Source of the DNA: Bryum argenteum
Taxonomy: Eukaryota > Streptophyta > Bryopsida > Bryales > Bryaceae
Assembly: GCA_037043015.1 (NCBI GenBank)
Contig: CM073330.1
Span: forward strand, 1,513,263 to 1,577,262
Length of the DNA: 64,000 nt
Reading direction: 5' to 3'
Position numbers and translations under genes: made by a program. Position 1 is the first letter of the stretch. Each line of letters begins with the position of its first letter. Under the pieces are notes generated by a model that was given only the letters and a program-made list of their open reading frames with translations, was not told the origin of the DNA and ran no database searches. Positions 11,773 to 23,439 of the stretch are shown piece after piece.

Positions 11773-13930
11773 ATTTCACTAATTGGGGAGGAGTGCTGGT
11801 ATGTTCTGGAGGAAGGGCCTGCTGACATTGACCGTCGAGGAGGTTGACCTGTCCTATGTCGGTTGAGGTTATCAAGTTTGCGTTGTGCCGAAGCATCTGA
11901 CGCTGCATTTCGCCTAGCACGGGACTTAAGATTGACATGGGTTCTATTCGGGGTGAGCTGGTTACTATCCGGAGGTACTAGCTGCCTCTCACGGAGCCAG
12001 GCATAAAACAGCGGTGGTAGGCATTCTGGCACGTCACGGAGGGTACCGTTCGAGGATTGCGCATGGAAGGCGTACGGGGATCTGGGGGTGGAGGTGCTGG
12101 AAGCTGGTTCTCTAGCAGCAAGAGTTCCGGGACACTGGGGTGTCGGGTCATGGTTGTCAGGTCCGTTGTGCAGAGGGGGATCATCGCAGGTACTAGAGCT
12201 GGGATTACTTGAGAGCGATCTTGATCGGAGGTTGAGATCGAAGGGCTGTCTAGAGGGGTCTAAAGTTGCATTCGGTCCTAGGCGGGCGTCAGGATTCTGT
12301 CCTGGCGGGGACTGAAGTCGCACAGCCGAGATCGTGTTGGGTACTGGAACTACTGTCGGAGTAGACGGGTTCTTATAAGGGTTCTGATAACGGTGAGTAT
12401 CGGAAGGTGCTGCAAGAGTCTCGTCTAATGTATCGGCCATGTGCGAGTCGGGGTCAGGAGTAGGGGTGCTCACTGGACCTGCCGGGATAGGTCCCAATCC
12501 AGGAGGAGACTGGGGATCGTACTGGGAGTGAGAAGCAGGGTGTGGAGGTTCACTAGCGCCAGACGGGATTTCATGGGATGCTGAGAGATTTGGGAGTTCT
12601 TCTGCTGGGAGCCATGTGAGATGGTTTTTTTTTTTTTTTTTTTTTTTGAGGATTTTGATGGGCGTTGATAACTAACAAAACCGTCTGCATCAGGGGCGGA
12701 GTGATTTCTACGAGATGGGCCAGCCCCAAGTGAGGCAGTCGGTGGAAGGCAGTTCGTCCCGGACCGGAACGAGTCTGTACCAGTGGAAAGCTCTGTGATT
12801 GGGGTGGCTGGTTGGCCACTACTAACGAGGGGAGGCCCTATAGGGGGGACTACCGCAGTGGGGGAGGCAGGTCTGGAAGAGGGAGCGAGGCTGGAGGGGA
12901 CGAGGGGGAGGATGGGGGGAAGCTGTTGTCGCAGGAGATGGGCCGGCATGACGGGGGGAGGAGGGAGATTAGCAGGAGGGTGGGCAAGGGGCTGCGGATG
13001 ACAGGGAGCAGCTGAGGGCTGGACCTGAGAACTGACCTGAGGTGCGGGCGGAGCAGCATTGCTGTTCCGGTTGAGCAGGGTCGCGAGGGCCGGGCAATCT
13101 CGAGCTTTGTGTTGTGTATCGTAGCAGAATCGGCATCTGATGGGTAGGTTCGTGTAATCCACAATCACGGATGTCTGCTCCCCCGTTACATCGTTTATAA
13201 CTTCCACGGTAGTGACCCATCCCTCGCCGGCAGGTAGGGCTACACAAAACCTCTGATCTTCCAACGTCGAATTCTGCTTGTCTCCTCCCAGAACCTCTCC
13301 AACACCTTCGGCAAGTTGTCGTGCCACGCACTGAAACTCGTCAGGAACACGTCTCAATGTGATCCACGTGGGAATTTTCATACCTCGTGGATTCGTCGGG
13401 TCGAAGTTTGCCACCCAGCTTTGCATGACACAGTTCCCCCACCGGGATTTCAGGGGTGTCAGCGTGAGTAGCTTTTGAGCCGTGCTCGCTTCTTTCGTGC
13501 GGAGCTGGAAGAATCCACGCCCCAGATTCCTTCCTATGGCAATGTGGCCCCCGGCTTGACGTCGTGCAGCATCAAGCCATTGAGGGAGGAATTGTTGGGG
13601 AGGTCGCCCTCCTACGAAGAACGCGATTAAAACATGGCGCGATAGGTACTCCATTTCTCTTCTCACCATTCGTTGATCGACAGTGGTGATGCGCGTTTCT
13701 TGTCGCAGCAGGAACCCACTGTAGCTCCAAGAGTATCCCTCTGGTAACGCCTCACCCACGCACGCCTTGGTCGGATGGATTTTTGCGTGGCCACTCTGAC
13801 ACATGATGACCTCGACCAGGTCGGCTTCAATGTCGTCTGACATCGCAGATTCGGTCGCTGGGTTGACGGTATTTCCTCCCAGAGCTTGCGTCCCAGGAGG
13901 TCCCCGCACCTTGTCCGCAAAGGATGTCAT
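11769..13930 (-). pseudogene. LINE ORF1 (CCHC-type nucleic-acid-binding protein), frameshifted
   Basis: The frame opens at 13930 (MTSFADKVRGPPG) and runs 486 codons to 12470; a second frame (12497-11769) continues with similar proline- and serine-rich composition. The N-terminal half resembles the DUF4283-type region common in plant L1 ORF1 proteins. A zinc knuckle follows around residues 267-282 (C-x2-C-x4-H-x4-C in RCRFCYDTQHKARDCPA). After it comes a long proline-rich tail. Within that tail a T run at about 12626-12648 encodes lysines and probably caused the frame change, since the two frames swap just after it. The protein would coat the LINE RNA. The original ORF1 was probably one frame ending near 11769, directly before the ORF2 start at 11772. 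Confidence 0.75.
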
Positions 13931-14233
13931 TGCGGTGACGTAGCGAAATCGAGCCCTCCCACTACGATTACGCCGCAGAGAATCCGTAAACAGGAGCTCT
14001 AAACCCTAATTTTTGACCTAATATACCAGTGTCAGCGATCCCACTGTTCTCCTTGCCTCTACTCTTCACAATTTCGAAGGCGGATCTGAATGCACTAGAT
14101 TCTGATCAGTGAACAATTGGATTGGTTAAAGCTATAGTACGATGATGATTTGCCATCCGCTCAACGGTACCGCTCTCGAGGAGCTCCGGAGCCTCTCATC
14201 GCACCGTATATAATCCTAGGACACACTCTTTTC

Positions 14234-14249
14234 GCAGGGCTGGGGTTTT
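14234..14249 (+). repeat. LINE target site duplication, right copy
   Basis: This 16-bp GCAGGGCTGGGGTTTT is repeated at 4007-4022. It marks the LINE 5' junction and proves that the LINE entered the TIR element after that element was in place. Confidence 0.9.
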
Positions 14250-14290
14250 GGGGCTGCTGGGGCTGCTGGACCCTTGGTGTGCCCAGGCTA

Positions 14291-15123
14291 TCAGAAAGCT
14301 GCTTTTGGGCACATCGATCAGATAACCGGAATGATCCACCAATTCGTTATTCGTTAACAACTGCTTCACAAGTGTCAATTTGAACTGGAATCCTGCGCTG
14401 TCCGCTGAGCTAAAGAGGGCCTTGTCTCACTTTCCGATCCAGAGCAAGAGAAATGTGTCTTTTTATGCAATAATGGCGGCCTCTCAACATCAGGAATCTT
14501 CGCAACCGTGAGTAATATTCATAGATGCTTGCTGTAAACGGGAGAAAGATAGGACGATGCTTCATGACGATGACCCTTCACTGCAGAAGCAGAACGGGTG
14601 ATGGCGGTAGGTTGCAAGGGAGAAGAGGAGAATGTGTAAATAATCTGGTAGCAAGACTATCAAGATGTGTTACAACTTTTACAGTGTAATGGTGAGTTTG
14701 GCAATATAATTTTGAAAATTTGACTATATTGCTGAGGAGACATTTGTCAAGAATCCTGTACTACAAGGTCCATGTGGAGAAAATTGCTATGTCAAGTTCC
14801 ACTTTTTAGAGTTTTTTAAGGCAAATTTTAGTTTTCCCACCTTCTTATTTATAAAATCTTACAGTTGGAAGGTCCAAAATAGTAGAAAATGTGGTTCATA
14901 CTCCCAAGAGTGCATGAAGGTGGGAAATTGCAGTTTTGAAGTTTGAGGTTCCAAAAACACTAAAGGAAATTTAGCTAAGAGTGATTAGACTAATTTTTGT
15001 GATACTTTCAAAGATGATAATACAATTTAATTTTTTTCATCAATAACATTATATTTTATCCTCTATGATACTATGAAATGTAAAAGTCACCACAAATGTT
15101 TTTTTCTTCTAGTGTTTGAGCTA
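14291..15123. repeat. Intergenic DNA with a dispersed AT-rich repeat copy (about 14700-15000)
   Basis: No gene is seen. From about 14700 the sequence matches, with gaps, other places in the window. The recurring motif order is: TCTTACAGTTGGAAGGT, a short AT run, TGCATGAAGGTGGGAAATTG, AGTTTTGAAGTTTGAGG, then CCAAAAACAC. Related copies are at 20.6-20.8, 36.6-36.7 (reverse) and 38.0-38.2 kb. Confidence 0.5.
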
Positions 15124-15203
15124 TAGGTCATGGACATCGTCTAGGTTAGGTCATGGACATCGTCTAGGTTAGGTCATGGACATCGTCTAGGTTAGGTCAT
15201 GGA
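15124..15203 (+). repeat. 23-bp tandem repeat, about 3.5 units
   Basis: The unit TAGGTCATGGACATCGTC plus TAGGT occurs three times without a visible difference (15124, 15147, 15170) and then partially. Its lack of divergence suggests recent slippage. Confidence 0.95.
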
Positions 15204-15559
15204 GACAGTGAGCCAACTTCTGTTAGCTTCTGTTGCATTGCAGCCTTCTTCGCACTTTTATTTGAACTTCGCGATGAACGGAGTTAGGGAGCCAATGCAC
15301 TCTCTACTTGACGCACGATAAACAGAGCCACTCAAAGCCACGCCACCCAACTTCGTGTTTTAGGGCCTCAAACTTTGAGGGCCGTGGAGCAAGTTGGCGG
15401 ACCAAGGTAGCGGCACGATCTAGCCGTTTTAGGGTTTTGAAGGTGACGATGTAAGCAAGCTTTAATAGCAGAAGCGAGCTTGAGTGGTGGAGCAAGCTTG
15501 AGGGCGGCGCTAGCTGCTGTTCGATAAAACATGTAGGTTTACCATCATTCTATGCAAGT

Positions 15560-18541
15560 TTGAGTGAGTTGTTGCATGATTATTTTTGTTTTGCAATATT
15601 TGTTTGTAGTTTACAATGGTTGGAAGATCTCAAAAAATCCGAGCTCCTCTTCGTAGCTTTCTTTATGTACAATGGGAGAGTATTGCCTTCATCATATGAT
15701 GTGTTGCCCTTGGTGAATGAGTCTCAAGACAATGGTGACTGTGTCATATGTAGAGGTCTTGGATCTCAAGATCATAACAAACAAAAAATTATGAACTCAA
15801 TCGTCACTTCCAAGATTCATAGGCAACCAGATTCTATAGGCTTAAGCTGTTATTAGAAGAGACGGTGGAGTTACTAAAGTTCGGTGTATGTTTTATTGAG
15901 AGGTATATAGATGAGAGAGAGAAATTGTTTGTTCCCAAAATGACTTACTCTGGAAGCATGCTGGTAGGCGGAAAGCTCTTGCAAACATGGGCAAGATTCC
16001 GCGCGGAGAGCATTACCTCTTGGGCACTTGTCAACATGTGAAGAAGGAGCGGACTTATTTCGCCAAGGGTGGTAATACAATTGTACAACAACCACAGTTA
16101 GCGTTTCGGGGGAGCAAAAGTTGAAGATTGTATTTGTTCAACATCATGAAGAAGAGTGGCCCATGTGTGACTATTCAGCCATGGAGGGTCTTCTATCAAC
16201 TCTGAATGTTCCACACATGCCTAAGAAGCATTGGAAAGCCTCTGGGATGGGAGTTTGCCTATTCTATAGCAAAGGTTTGTAGTGATCGGCAAAGTTATGA
16301 CATTGCAAAGGTTAATAGGGCAATGGTAAGCTTGGGGTATCACTTTTTGGACACACTAATTAGGTTATTTTTATTGAAAGCCTCCAAAGTTTGTCTTATT
16401 TAGTCACTTTAATCAAGTAAAAAGACCCTAAAATAGAAAATAAAATATCATGCACCTCACTGAAATCAAAGTATATATGCCTATAGATTTTCTTTTAGAT
16501 TTTTTATTTTTTTTGGATCCATTCATAGATGAGGGAAAAAGTGTTGAATTTGGGGATTTGCAGGCATTATAGTGCACAATGAATTAATTTTTTTATTATT
16601 AAATAAATTATTTTGTATTCTATACAAGTAGATGTAGGTCATATTCAAAAATTATAATAAAATAAAAATGGTTGATATTCCATTTGCTTGATTCTATGGA
16701 TTTTAGGTTATTGGGACATGACTTACTTTTTCAACTAAAAAATCAAATAAAATTACTTCAAAATATTTTTCTTAATTTTTAATTTTTTTTCTTGATACAT
16801 TATAAGTATAGACAACTAAAACCACATCTAATGAAGTCTTATTGTATTACAGTTTAAAAATGGATATGTTTGTCACACCAGCATAGAGTGCAATTGTTCA
16901 TGGGACAACCTTTTTGGGTACCCCAACTAGACCATCACCCAATAAGTACATCTCTTTAAGTGCTGATGAGGTTACTCTTGTGACAACCAACAATGGTTGA
17001 GTGTGTGCCACATCTACTAAGTCTAAGTAAATTTTTGCCGTGAAAGTCACATGCTGAGTATTAAGAGAATTCGTGATGATGCCACAGGCAGAAACCTTAC
17101 TGTAATGATTACTGAGCAGCTACATCTCCATGGACTTGCAAATCTAGATACTGATTATTCATCTACAGTCAAGTTTTTTGTTGAAAAATTAATTTCGTTT
17201 GGAGCGGATGGTGTTGATGCACTTTTCTACGTTTCTAGGGCTGGAGTTATTCACCGCTTGAAGGAGGAATTTGCTCCTTATGTCATTGGTATCCATGACT
17301 TTGCACACCAAACCGATTTGGCAATTGAGGCTCTCACAAATCTCCCTCTCGTTGGAAACCCTTTGCAAGTCTTTAGACCAATGAATACTTTATTTGCTCC
17401 CCAAAGGCCATCAAGAGTTCACTAAGCTTGCGGAAGTTGCGGAGACAAAAGGTTTGAAGATTCTCAACAAGGTAGACACTTGTTGGATATCTTTGTTGGA
17501 GCCTTTGAAATGCATCTCTGGTGAATACAAAACATTGATTGTGTCAAAGCTTGCAGAGGATTGCTCAACGCAATCTTTTCTCTTCTTTGTGATGTTACCA
17601 CATTGCTTGCTCTACCTTGCATCCTACATATGCTCGAATGTGTGCAATTATTGATAAAATTTCCACAATCCCGCAATATTTTTGTATCAGATTTCATTGC
17701 GGATGTGAAAATTTGTCAAAGTGAATTATTTGAAATCTATTGCGACGATATCACTTCATACCAACCTTTTGCATTTTTAGCTCTTCATGATGTGGTGAAT
17801 AACCACTTATACACCATTTTGCAAGTATGGATTATGGACTTGAACAAGCAAGGTAAGACATTATCCTTTTGTATCAATGATCAAACTTATCCGGCTCATT
17901 CCATTGGACCTTTAACCTCTCGGGTGATTTTGGCGGGGAAGGATGACTTCTAGGATGCCATTGGAAGCGTTAAAGGACACAAGCTGTGAGCTGCAGTTGG
18001 AGAAGTTGTTCCCTAATTGTGATATTATGGAGGCATCATGCATCACATTTCCCCATTGTGATGAGCTTTTCTCCATTCACTTGGTCACAATTAAAACGTG
18101 GTTTTGTACAACGAGGTATATGACTGATCTATCTAACAACTAGTTGCCAAGGCAGGAAATTGGTGCTCCTCTATGCTAAGCTCTTGAACATGCAGGGCAT
18201 TGTGTTCAAGATGACGATGTGCAGTCAAGCGTTGAAGGCTATGGAGAATCTAGATTCTATCAATCACAAAAAATTGGGGGTGTAATGCATTGCTTTTAAA
18301 TAAGCTTAGTGAGTATATGAAACTTGCACAAATTGCCATCACGGCCGTGTTGGGGTCTTGCAATGACGAGAAAACCTTCCAACATAAGCGTTCACAAAGA
18401 ACCGACTGTGAACCAGTTGGGTGGTGGACTAGAGACATGTATCCGTTTGCACATGCAAGATTGGTGGATGAGTTATTCCCATATGCGGAGGCATATGACA
18501 ATTGGAGGCAGTCACGGGAGAGGATTGGAGTGAATTACTAA
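15560..18541 (+). pseudogene. hAT-like transposase relic (KIAA1586/ZNF862-like family)
   Basis: Scattered frames on the plus strand follow the order expected for this hAT-related family. Around 16150-16230: EEWPMCDYSAMEG and MPKKHWKASGM, which resemble the family's PMTDF and KHW motifs. Around 17150-17420: KLISFGADGVDALF, APYVIGIHDFAHQTDLA and EALTNLPLV. After a frameshift near 17400: EFTKLAEVAETKGLKIL, then TCWISLLEPLK and GEYKTLIV. At the end (18330-18540): NDEKTFQHKRSQRT and LFPYAEAYDNWRQ, the position of the hAT dimerisation region. The family carries an RNase-H-like transposase core. Several frame changes and an AT-rich insert of another repeat around 16500-16860 show that it is dead. 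No terminal repeats were identified, so a decayed domesticated gene is an alternative. Confidence 0.7.
16580..16860 (+). repeat. AT-rich dispersed repeat inside the hAT relic
   Basis: The segment has the same word order as the reverse complement of about 35905-36180: TACAAGTAGATGTAGGTCAT, AAAAATTATAATAAAA, ATGGATTTTAGGTT, CTTGATACATTATAAGTATAGA, CTAAAACCACATCTAAT. It interrupts the transposase order and is therefore probably an independent non-coding element inserted there. A third partial match lies at about 35640-35710. Confidence 0.55.
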
Positions 18542-18812
18542 TTCTCTCTATCTTCACCTTGCTGGTCCATGGCATGTTTTGGTTATCTCATAAAAGTGGT
18601 CACTAACTGTGGTTGGGGTGATGGGGTTTGATGCTGCAAAGGGCAGACTGCTTGGGAGAGGGGTTCGAATCCCCCGTCAAACTGTGTTGTAGTTGAATTT
18701 GATGGGGTCTGCTATTCAAGGATGAGCAGCAGTCACAAATATCGCTCAATTTGGCATGGCACGAAAAAAATGGTCATACACGACACGGTTAAGGAGAGAA
18801 AACTATTTGAGA

Positions 18813-18823
18813 GCTCTGATACC
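18813..18823 (-). other. Copia primer-binding-site-like sequence
   Basis: On the minus strand this reads GGTATCAGAGC, the core of the initiator-methionine tRNA primer site used by plant Copia elements. No LTR or coding sequence of such an element was recognised beside it, so at most it is a relic. Confidence 0.3.
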
Positions 18824-18848
18824 GATTAACTTTTCTACATTGCAATTA

Positions 18849-19267
18849 AGGCCTGTTCGTACTTGGTCTTAGAGGAGGTCTTAGGAGGGGGTCTTAACTC
18901 TATTAAAAAGTGTGTGTTCCCACCTACATTCATTAGTAATTACCAATCCTACATGGATGTCCACATGGCACACTTTAAAGAGTAAGGTATTAGTAAACAT
19001 TTAGGAGGACCAAAGAGATTTGAGCAATAGTAGGCAATACTTAAGGGAGCACCAATATTGAAAAGATTCTCAAATTTTCCCCACTTAAGAGTGGTCTTAT
19101 GTATTGTCCCACTTGAGGGGCCATTACGTAATCCCCTCACTATTGATTACACCTTTACGAACCTCATTGATGACACCTTTCCTAAAAAAAAATGTATTCC
19201 TCCCCAAATTGTAGGGGTGTTAAATTTTTATCCACGCTCTTTGCAAAGACCAGGTGCGAACAAGCCT
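18849..19267. mobile_element. Harbinger/Tourist-like MITE
   Basis: The ends are inverted repeats. The left is AGGCCTGTTCGTACTTGGTC. The right, read on the minus strand from 19267, is AGGCTTGTTCGCACCTGGTC. Both are flanked by TTA (18846-18848 and 19268-19270), the usual PIF/Harbinger target duplication. Length is 419 bp with no coding capacity, so it needs a transposase from elsewhere. Confidence 0.8.
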
Positions 19268-19559
19268 TTAGTCACTCACAAGGTTCTCCAAGTGAGTACA
19301 AGTTTGAGATTTGGTTTTTGACGAAAAGTGGGGTGATTGAGAGTGGCAAGGTGAATTGGGTAATGTGGCAAGTAGTCATGCAGGTGACCATTCGATGATC
19401 ATTTTTTCTTGCCATGCCTGTGTCGTTCCATGAGGATTCCTTTGTGGGGTAGGTTTCCTTTGAGGAAATTCTCCTTCATTAAATGTAAACTCAATTCATA
19501 TTTTGCAAGGTTTGGAAAGTTTTAATCTCTTTTTAAAATCGCCAAATTCAAATCCTGAT

Positions 19560-19930
19560 ATGCATGCACATTCCACTTAAACCCTAAAGATCCAAGGGGA
19601 CCAAATCGGCGTTTTGCTATTTTGGGCAGCCTAGATGAATAGTTTAAAAGTAATATTTTTGCCTAAATTTTTTAATGGGTGCTCCCTATACTGCAAAGTG
19701 TATGTGGTCAAATTTGCAAAGCCAAATTCCAATTTTTGAGTCTTCTACGACAATTCTAGGTTTAGGAGCCGAACTGGGGCAGTTTAACCCTTAAGCGGGC
19801 CGAATGTCGAAAAACGACATTTTGGATGACACCAACTTTGGAGAGCCATAACTTCTTCATCCGGACTCCGTTTTGGACGAAATCACTTGGGTTGGGTCCC
19901 AAATCAAGTCTAGTTCATGTAATAAAAATC
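19560..19930 (+). repeat. Dispersed AT-rich repeat family, plus-strand copy
   Basis: Landmarks in order: AAACCCTAAAGATCCAAGGG, GCCTAGATGAATAGTTTAAA, GCTCCCTATACTGCAAAGTG, GCCAAATTCCAATTTTTGAG, then GAGCCATAACTTCTTCATCC and GACGAAATCACTT. The first part recurs in reverse at 22500-22760, the last part in reverse at 23440-23590, so this region is one arm of a large, interrupted inverted repeat. Confidence 0.75.
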
Positions 19931-20589
19931 TCAGACCCATACAATGAAGTATGAATTAATGGCATGCATTTCAGTGACAGCAGCCTAGTTTTAGACATTT
20001 TTTCCTTTGTAAAATTTAGGGCAGTTTTCACCATTGCAGGGCCATAATTTGCACAAAGAAATTTTTCTCATGGTTTTTTTTTGTTCAAGGATGCTACTGA
20101 GATGAAGGTGAACAACATTCTAATTGGTGACTTTTTCATTGCAATAAGTCTAATGGTAGCATTTTCACTTTAAAGTGAAAATGATGAAATTATGTGATCA
20201 TTTTTTAGTATTAATACATTATGATCTCGCAATCTATGAAGCCTCATGACTCAAAATTTGACCCACATGATGTTCAATATGTCTACGACAAGATTGTACG
20301 GTTGAGATTTGGATAACACACTTTTACCTCCACCTATGACAATGCTTTTGAGGATGTGTTCATTTTACTACAAATGAGTCAAACCATTTAGGGGTTAAAT
20401 TTAGTATTTTTTTGAGATTTTTTTTTGGAAATATGTTCATGACCAAATCACTACTTAAGTTCCAAAGGGCCCCAAGTCACAAAGAGTGCCAATTTTACAA
20501 GGGCAGCCTCCAAAAGTGTCAAAAATAATCTCAACAATGCCCAAAAAAACTTCGTAGACAAACTTTGGATGTTATGATCTCCCAAATGG

Positions 20590-20800
20590 TAAATATCCAA
20601 CCGTCAATTTTAAAATCACACACTGAAAATTGGCTTTCGCACAATATCTTACGGTTGGAAGTTAAAAAAAGAATAAAAAAATTGTTTCGCACCCCTTGAA
20701 GTGCATAGAGGTAGAGAATTGGAGTTTTGAGGTTTCAAGCTCCCAAATACACACAAGGATCTTTAGGGGTTAACTTTGGGGTAGAAAATACTTGTGGAGC
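20590..20800 (+). repeat. Dispersed AT-rich repeat family, plus-strand copy
   Basis: It contains ATATCTTACGGTTGGAAGTT, a short AT run, GTGCATAGAGGTAGAGAATT, GAGTTTTGAGGTTTCAAGCT and CCCAAATACAC, the same order as at 14.8-15.0 kb and 38.0-38.2 kb. Confidence 0.55.
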
Positions 20801-22500
20801 AAGTTAATGCTGCCTATGAATTTCTCCGTTCGCATTTACCTCATTTTGCAAAAAAAAAAATGGGTGCTAGTAAACCCTATTTTGAAACTTTAGGGTTAGC
20901 AAGAGAGGCCCGAGATATAGGACGGGGTAGGGACTCGCTCTACCTCCTGAATTTATCAAATTAAAGGCTGTCATGGATCAACCTTAAGATACATTAACCA
21001 AATTTTATTAAATTACTCTTGACGAATCTACCAAATCATGTTGTTTGTTTTGATGTGCCTACGTCAAATTATTACTACGCGGTCGTCTCGTAAACCTATG
21101 CTTCCATTATCCCAAGCTAGACCATCATTGTTGAACCATGCTAGGGTGTCCAATGCTACTCCGCCATCACCTGCTCCTACACCATCATCATCTCATGCTA
21201 CGGCTAACAATAGTAGAATATTTAAGAAAAGTGACGTCCTTAATGACTTGTTCCTAATGACTAAGAGTGCATGTTTAAATTGTACTTTAACAACATCAAA
21301 ATGTTTTGTAATATTTGTCACTTCTCTTTAGATATTATTTGGTGTAATATGCTATACTACAACCTACTAGATTGGCAAATATTCAAGTTTATTGAAAGTT
21401 TTAAAAGCACAATTACTTGCGTTATTAGAGACAAGTCACTACGAGTGTCACTTTTTGTGCAATTTTCTACTAGTGACTATGTCCATATTAAGGAATGGAT
21501 TGCATAAAGATAGGTGATAGGTGATTTTTACCGCGTGAGTTATGAACAAAATATACCTGCTAGGGTGAATGTGTCATTTAACCATATTGAGACACACATG
21601 GAATTTTTAACAAAGTGCAGAGTATATTCCAAGAAAGTGACATTAAAATGTGACTCATGTTTACAAAAAGAGAACATGTAAGGTTGAGTTCGAACTAAAA
21701 AAGGTAAAGTTGCATCAAGGAACTTCTAATCTACTCACAAATTCAGTCACTTGTGACCTTAAGGGATGAAATTCAAAGATTGATTACTGCAAGGTTGAGA
21801 AATGAAATATTCTCCAAAAAAACATTCAAAATTATGACCAAGGCTGCAAGTTATCTTAACCCCTAAATCTCCTTGTTGCAAAACTGTCTAAGTCACAAAA
21901 TTTGACTTTCCTTTAGATTGAGCTCAAGAAATCTCAATCTAAGCATTATTCAAAAGATTCAACCGTAAGATCTCAAAGTTCACTTGACATTCTTCTCACA
22001 CACCAAATTTGAACCGTTCATTCTTCCTCATTTGTGAGATTATAATGGTCAAAGTTGGCCAATTTTCTTTCCTCCGGGGATCTCTGAAACCCGTTTCGGG
22101 TTTTAAGGAGAGTTAGGGGTTAAAACGAGAGGTGATCTCTTGAAAAGATTGGAGGCGATTCAAAGCTCTGCTATGAGTGAATTCGGAACATGATAGACTT
22201 TGTTAGATTATGAGTGGTAACTTTTTATATTTTATTATTTGATGTTATTGCATTACATTGAATCTGGTATTTCCATCTCAAAAAGTGCTAATTTCTAATG
22301 TTTTCAGGTACAAAATACAAAGATTCCGATTCGGGAAAGATTACATTTCAGTTGATAAACTTCATGTTAAAATGACGTAATTATTCAACCGGTTCTGGGC
22401 TAAGGGAGTTCAGAAGTCCCTGATCACAAGATTTCCCGTCCGCCATGTGCCGAGACACTTTAGGAATGCGATTTGGGGATATGACAAGAATATAAAGATA
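20800..22500. other. Unassigned AT-rich DNA
   Basis: A 97-codon frame at 21038-21331 is rich in Ser, Pro and Ala but has no recognisable domain and no second exon that I can support. Near 22080-22120 the words GAAACCCGTTTCGGGTTTTA and AGTTAGGGGTTAAAACG echo the dispersed repeat family. No gene is called. Confidence 0.35.
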
Positions 22501-22760
22501 CTTGGATCTCCCTAAATTCGGCTGGCAAACCAAGAATTGTTGTAAAAGACTCAAAGATTGGAATTTGGCTTTACAAATTCTACACTTTGCAGTATAGGGA
22601 GCAGTGGAGCACTCATAAAAAATAGAAAAAAAAGAAAAAAAATATTACTTTTAACCCATTCATCTAAGGCGCGGGAAATAACAAAATCCCCATTTGGTCC
22701 TCTTGGATCTTTTGGGGTTAAGTAATTGGAGGTGAAATTTGATATATATTCAAGCATTTT
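22500..22760 (-). repeat. Dispersed AT-rich repeat family, minus-strand copy
   Basis: Its reverse complement matches about 19570-19790 in the same order: CCCCAAAAGATCCAAGAGGA, then TTAGATGAATGGGTTAAAAG, GCTCCCTATACTGCAAAGTG and AAGCCAAATTCCAATCTTTG. The two copies are inverted with respect to each other about 2.8 kb apart. Confidence 0.75.
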
Positions 22761-23439
22761 CCCAATATTCTGCAAATGAAGGGATATTTTTTAATAAAGA
22801 AGCAACAATAGACAACACATTGTTTATGAGTTTTGCAATAACTAGGAACTACAACTGCATGCCCCATAATGATCAAGATAACAACAACTTCGGCTATATA
22901 AAGGTATTTTAATTGGCTTATAAATCTAATACTAGTAAAATTTATATATTGCTTGATGTTTTGCGTACTTATTCACTTTTTGATGTTTCAAAATTTCAGA
23001 TGAAATACATGAGAGATTGTTATTAGACTCTTTTCCACAATTAAGTGTAATTGATGATTTCAAGTCTAAGGTTTCTACTACATGACTATAGACTTAAATT
23101 GAAATTCATTCCAAAAATTAAGTCAAAATCCAACAGTGAATGTAGGAGGTATAGATCCTCAAAGATCATCCATTTATTCACTTTCCTCATTGTAGAAACA
23201 TCATTGCAAATCCAATACCAAAGTATCTAGATCTAAAATCCTCCAATTAGAAAGTTACTAGCTTCATCCCAAGATCAATATTCGATGAAAAGAATTCATG
23301 AAAACATCCCTTTGATTTCCCATTTAATTGCCTTACAATGGTCATACATGCCCCATGTTTGAAATGTCAAAAACAAGAGATGCCTTCACTAAAGTGCGTG
23401 AAATATATTCATACTAAGTTGATGAATTTCCAATTGTTA

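Larger units (their letters stand above)
4007..14249 (-). mobile_element. L1-like LINE, minus strand, with target site duplication
   Basis: A non-LTR retrotransposon lies on the minus strand. The target site duplication GCAGGGCTGGGGTTTT is present at 4007-4022 and again at 14234-14249. The poly(A) tail shows as 36 T at 4019-4054, and the 5' end lies near 14233. Excluding the later Copia insert, the element is about 6.9 kb, usual for a full-length plant L1. In transcription order it has ORF1 with a CCHC knuckle, then ORF2 with endonuclease, reverse transcriptase and a C-terminal zinc-finger (zf-RVT-like) region. It carries an in-frame stop in the reverse transcriptase, frameshifts in ORF1 and late ORF2, and a 3.2-kb insert, so it is dead. 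The intact TSD and tail show full-length target-primed integration. Confidence 0.9.
3642..14288. mobile_element. TA-flanked TIR DNA element (MITE-like), carrying a LINE insertion
   Basis: The two ends are inverted repeats. The left end starts GCCTGGGCACACCGAGGGTC at 3642. The right end, read on the minus strand from 14288, starts GCCTGGGCACACCAAGGGTC. Both ends abut the dinucleotide TA (3640-3641 and 14289-14290), which fits a TA target duplication as in Tc1/mariner-type elements; Harbinger elements would show three bases. Removing the LINE (see its entry) leaves about 420 bp of GC-rich DNA full of CCAGCAGGG-like words and an A-tract, with no coding capacity, so this was a small non-autonomous element. 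The superfamily call rests only on TIR and TA and is tentative. Confidence 0.7.

Noticed and set aside
12571-13331. Overlapping open frames on both strands in the GC-rich LINE ORF1 region
   Set aside because: They are shadows of ORF1 in other frames; only the minus-strand frame with the zinc knuckle has family support.
18603-18690. tRNA-like stretch with GGGTTCGAATCCCC and complementary GTTTGAT/GTCAAAC ends
   Set aside because: The T-arm and acceptor-like pairing are present, but the space between is too short for a D-arm and a normal anticodon arm, and no A box is visible. At best it is a SINE or tRNA relic.
21038-21507. Candidate small gene with a Ser/Pro-rich frame
   Set aside because: The frames are short, without domain, start context or splice partners, and lie in repeat-rich DNA.
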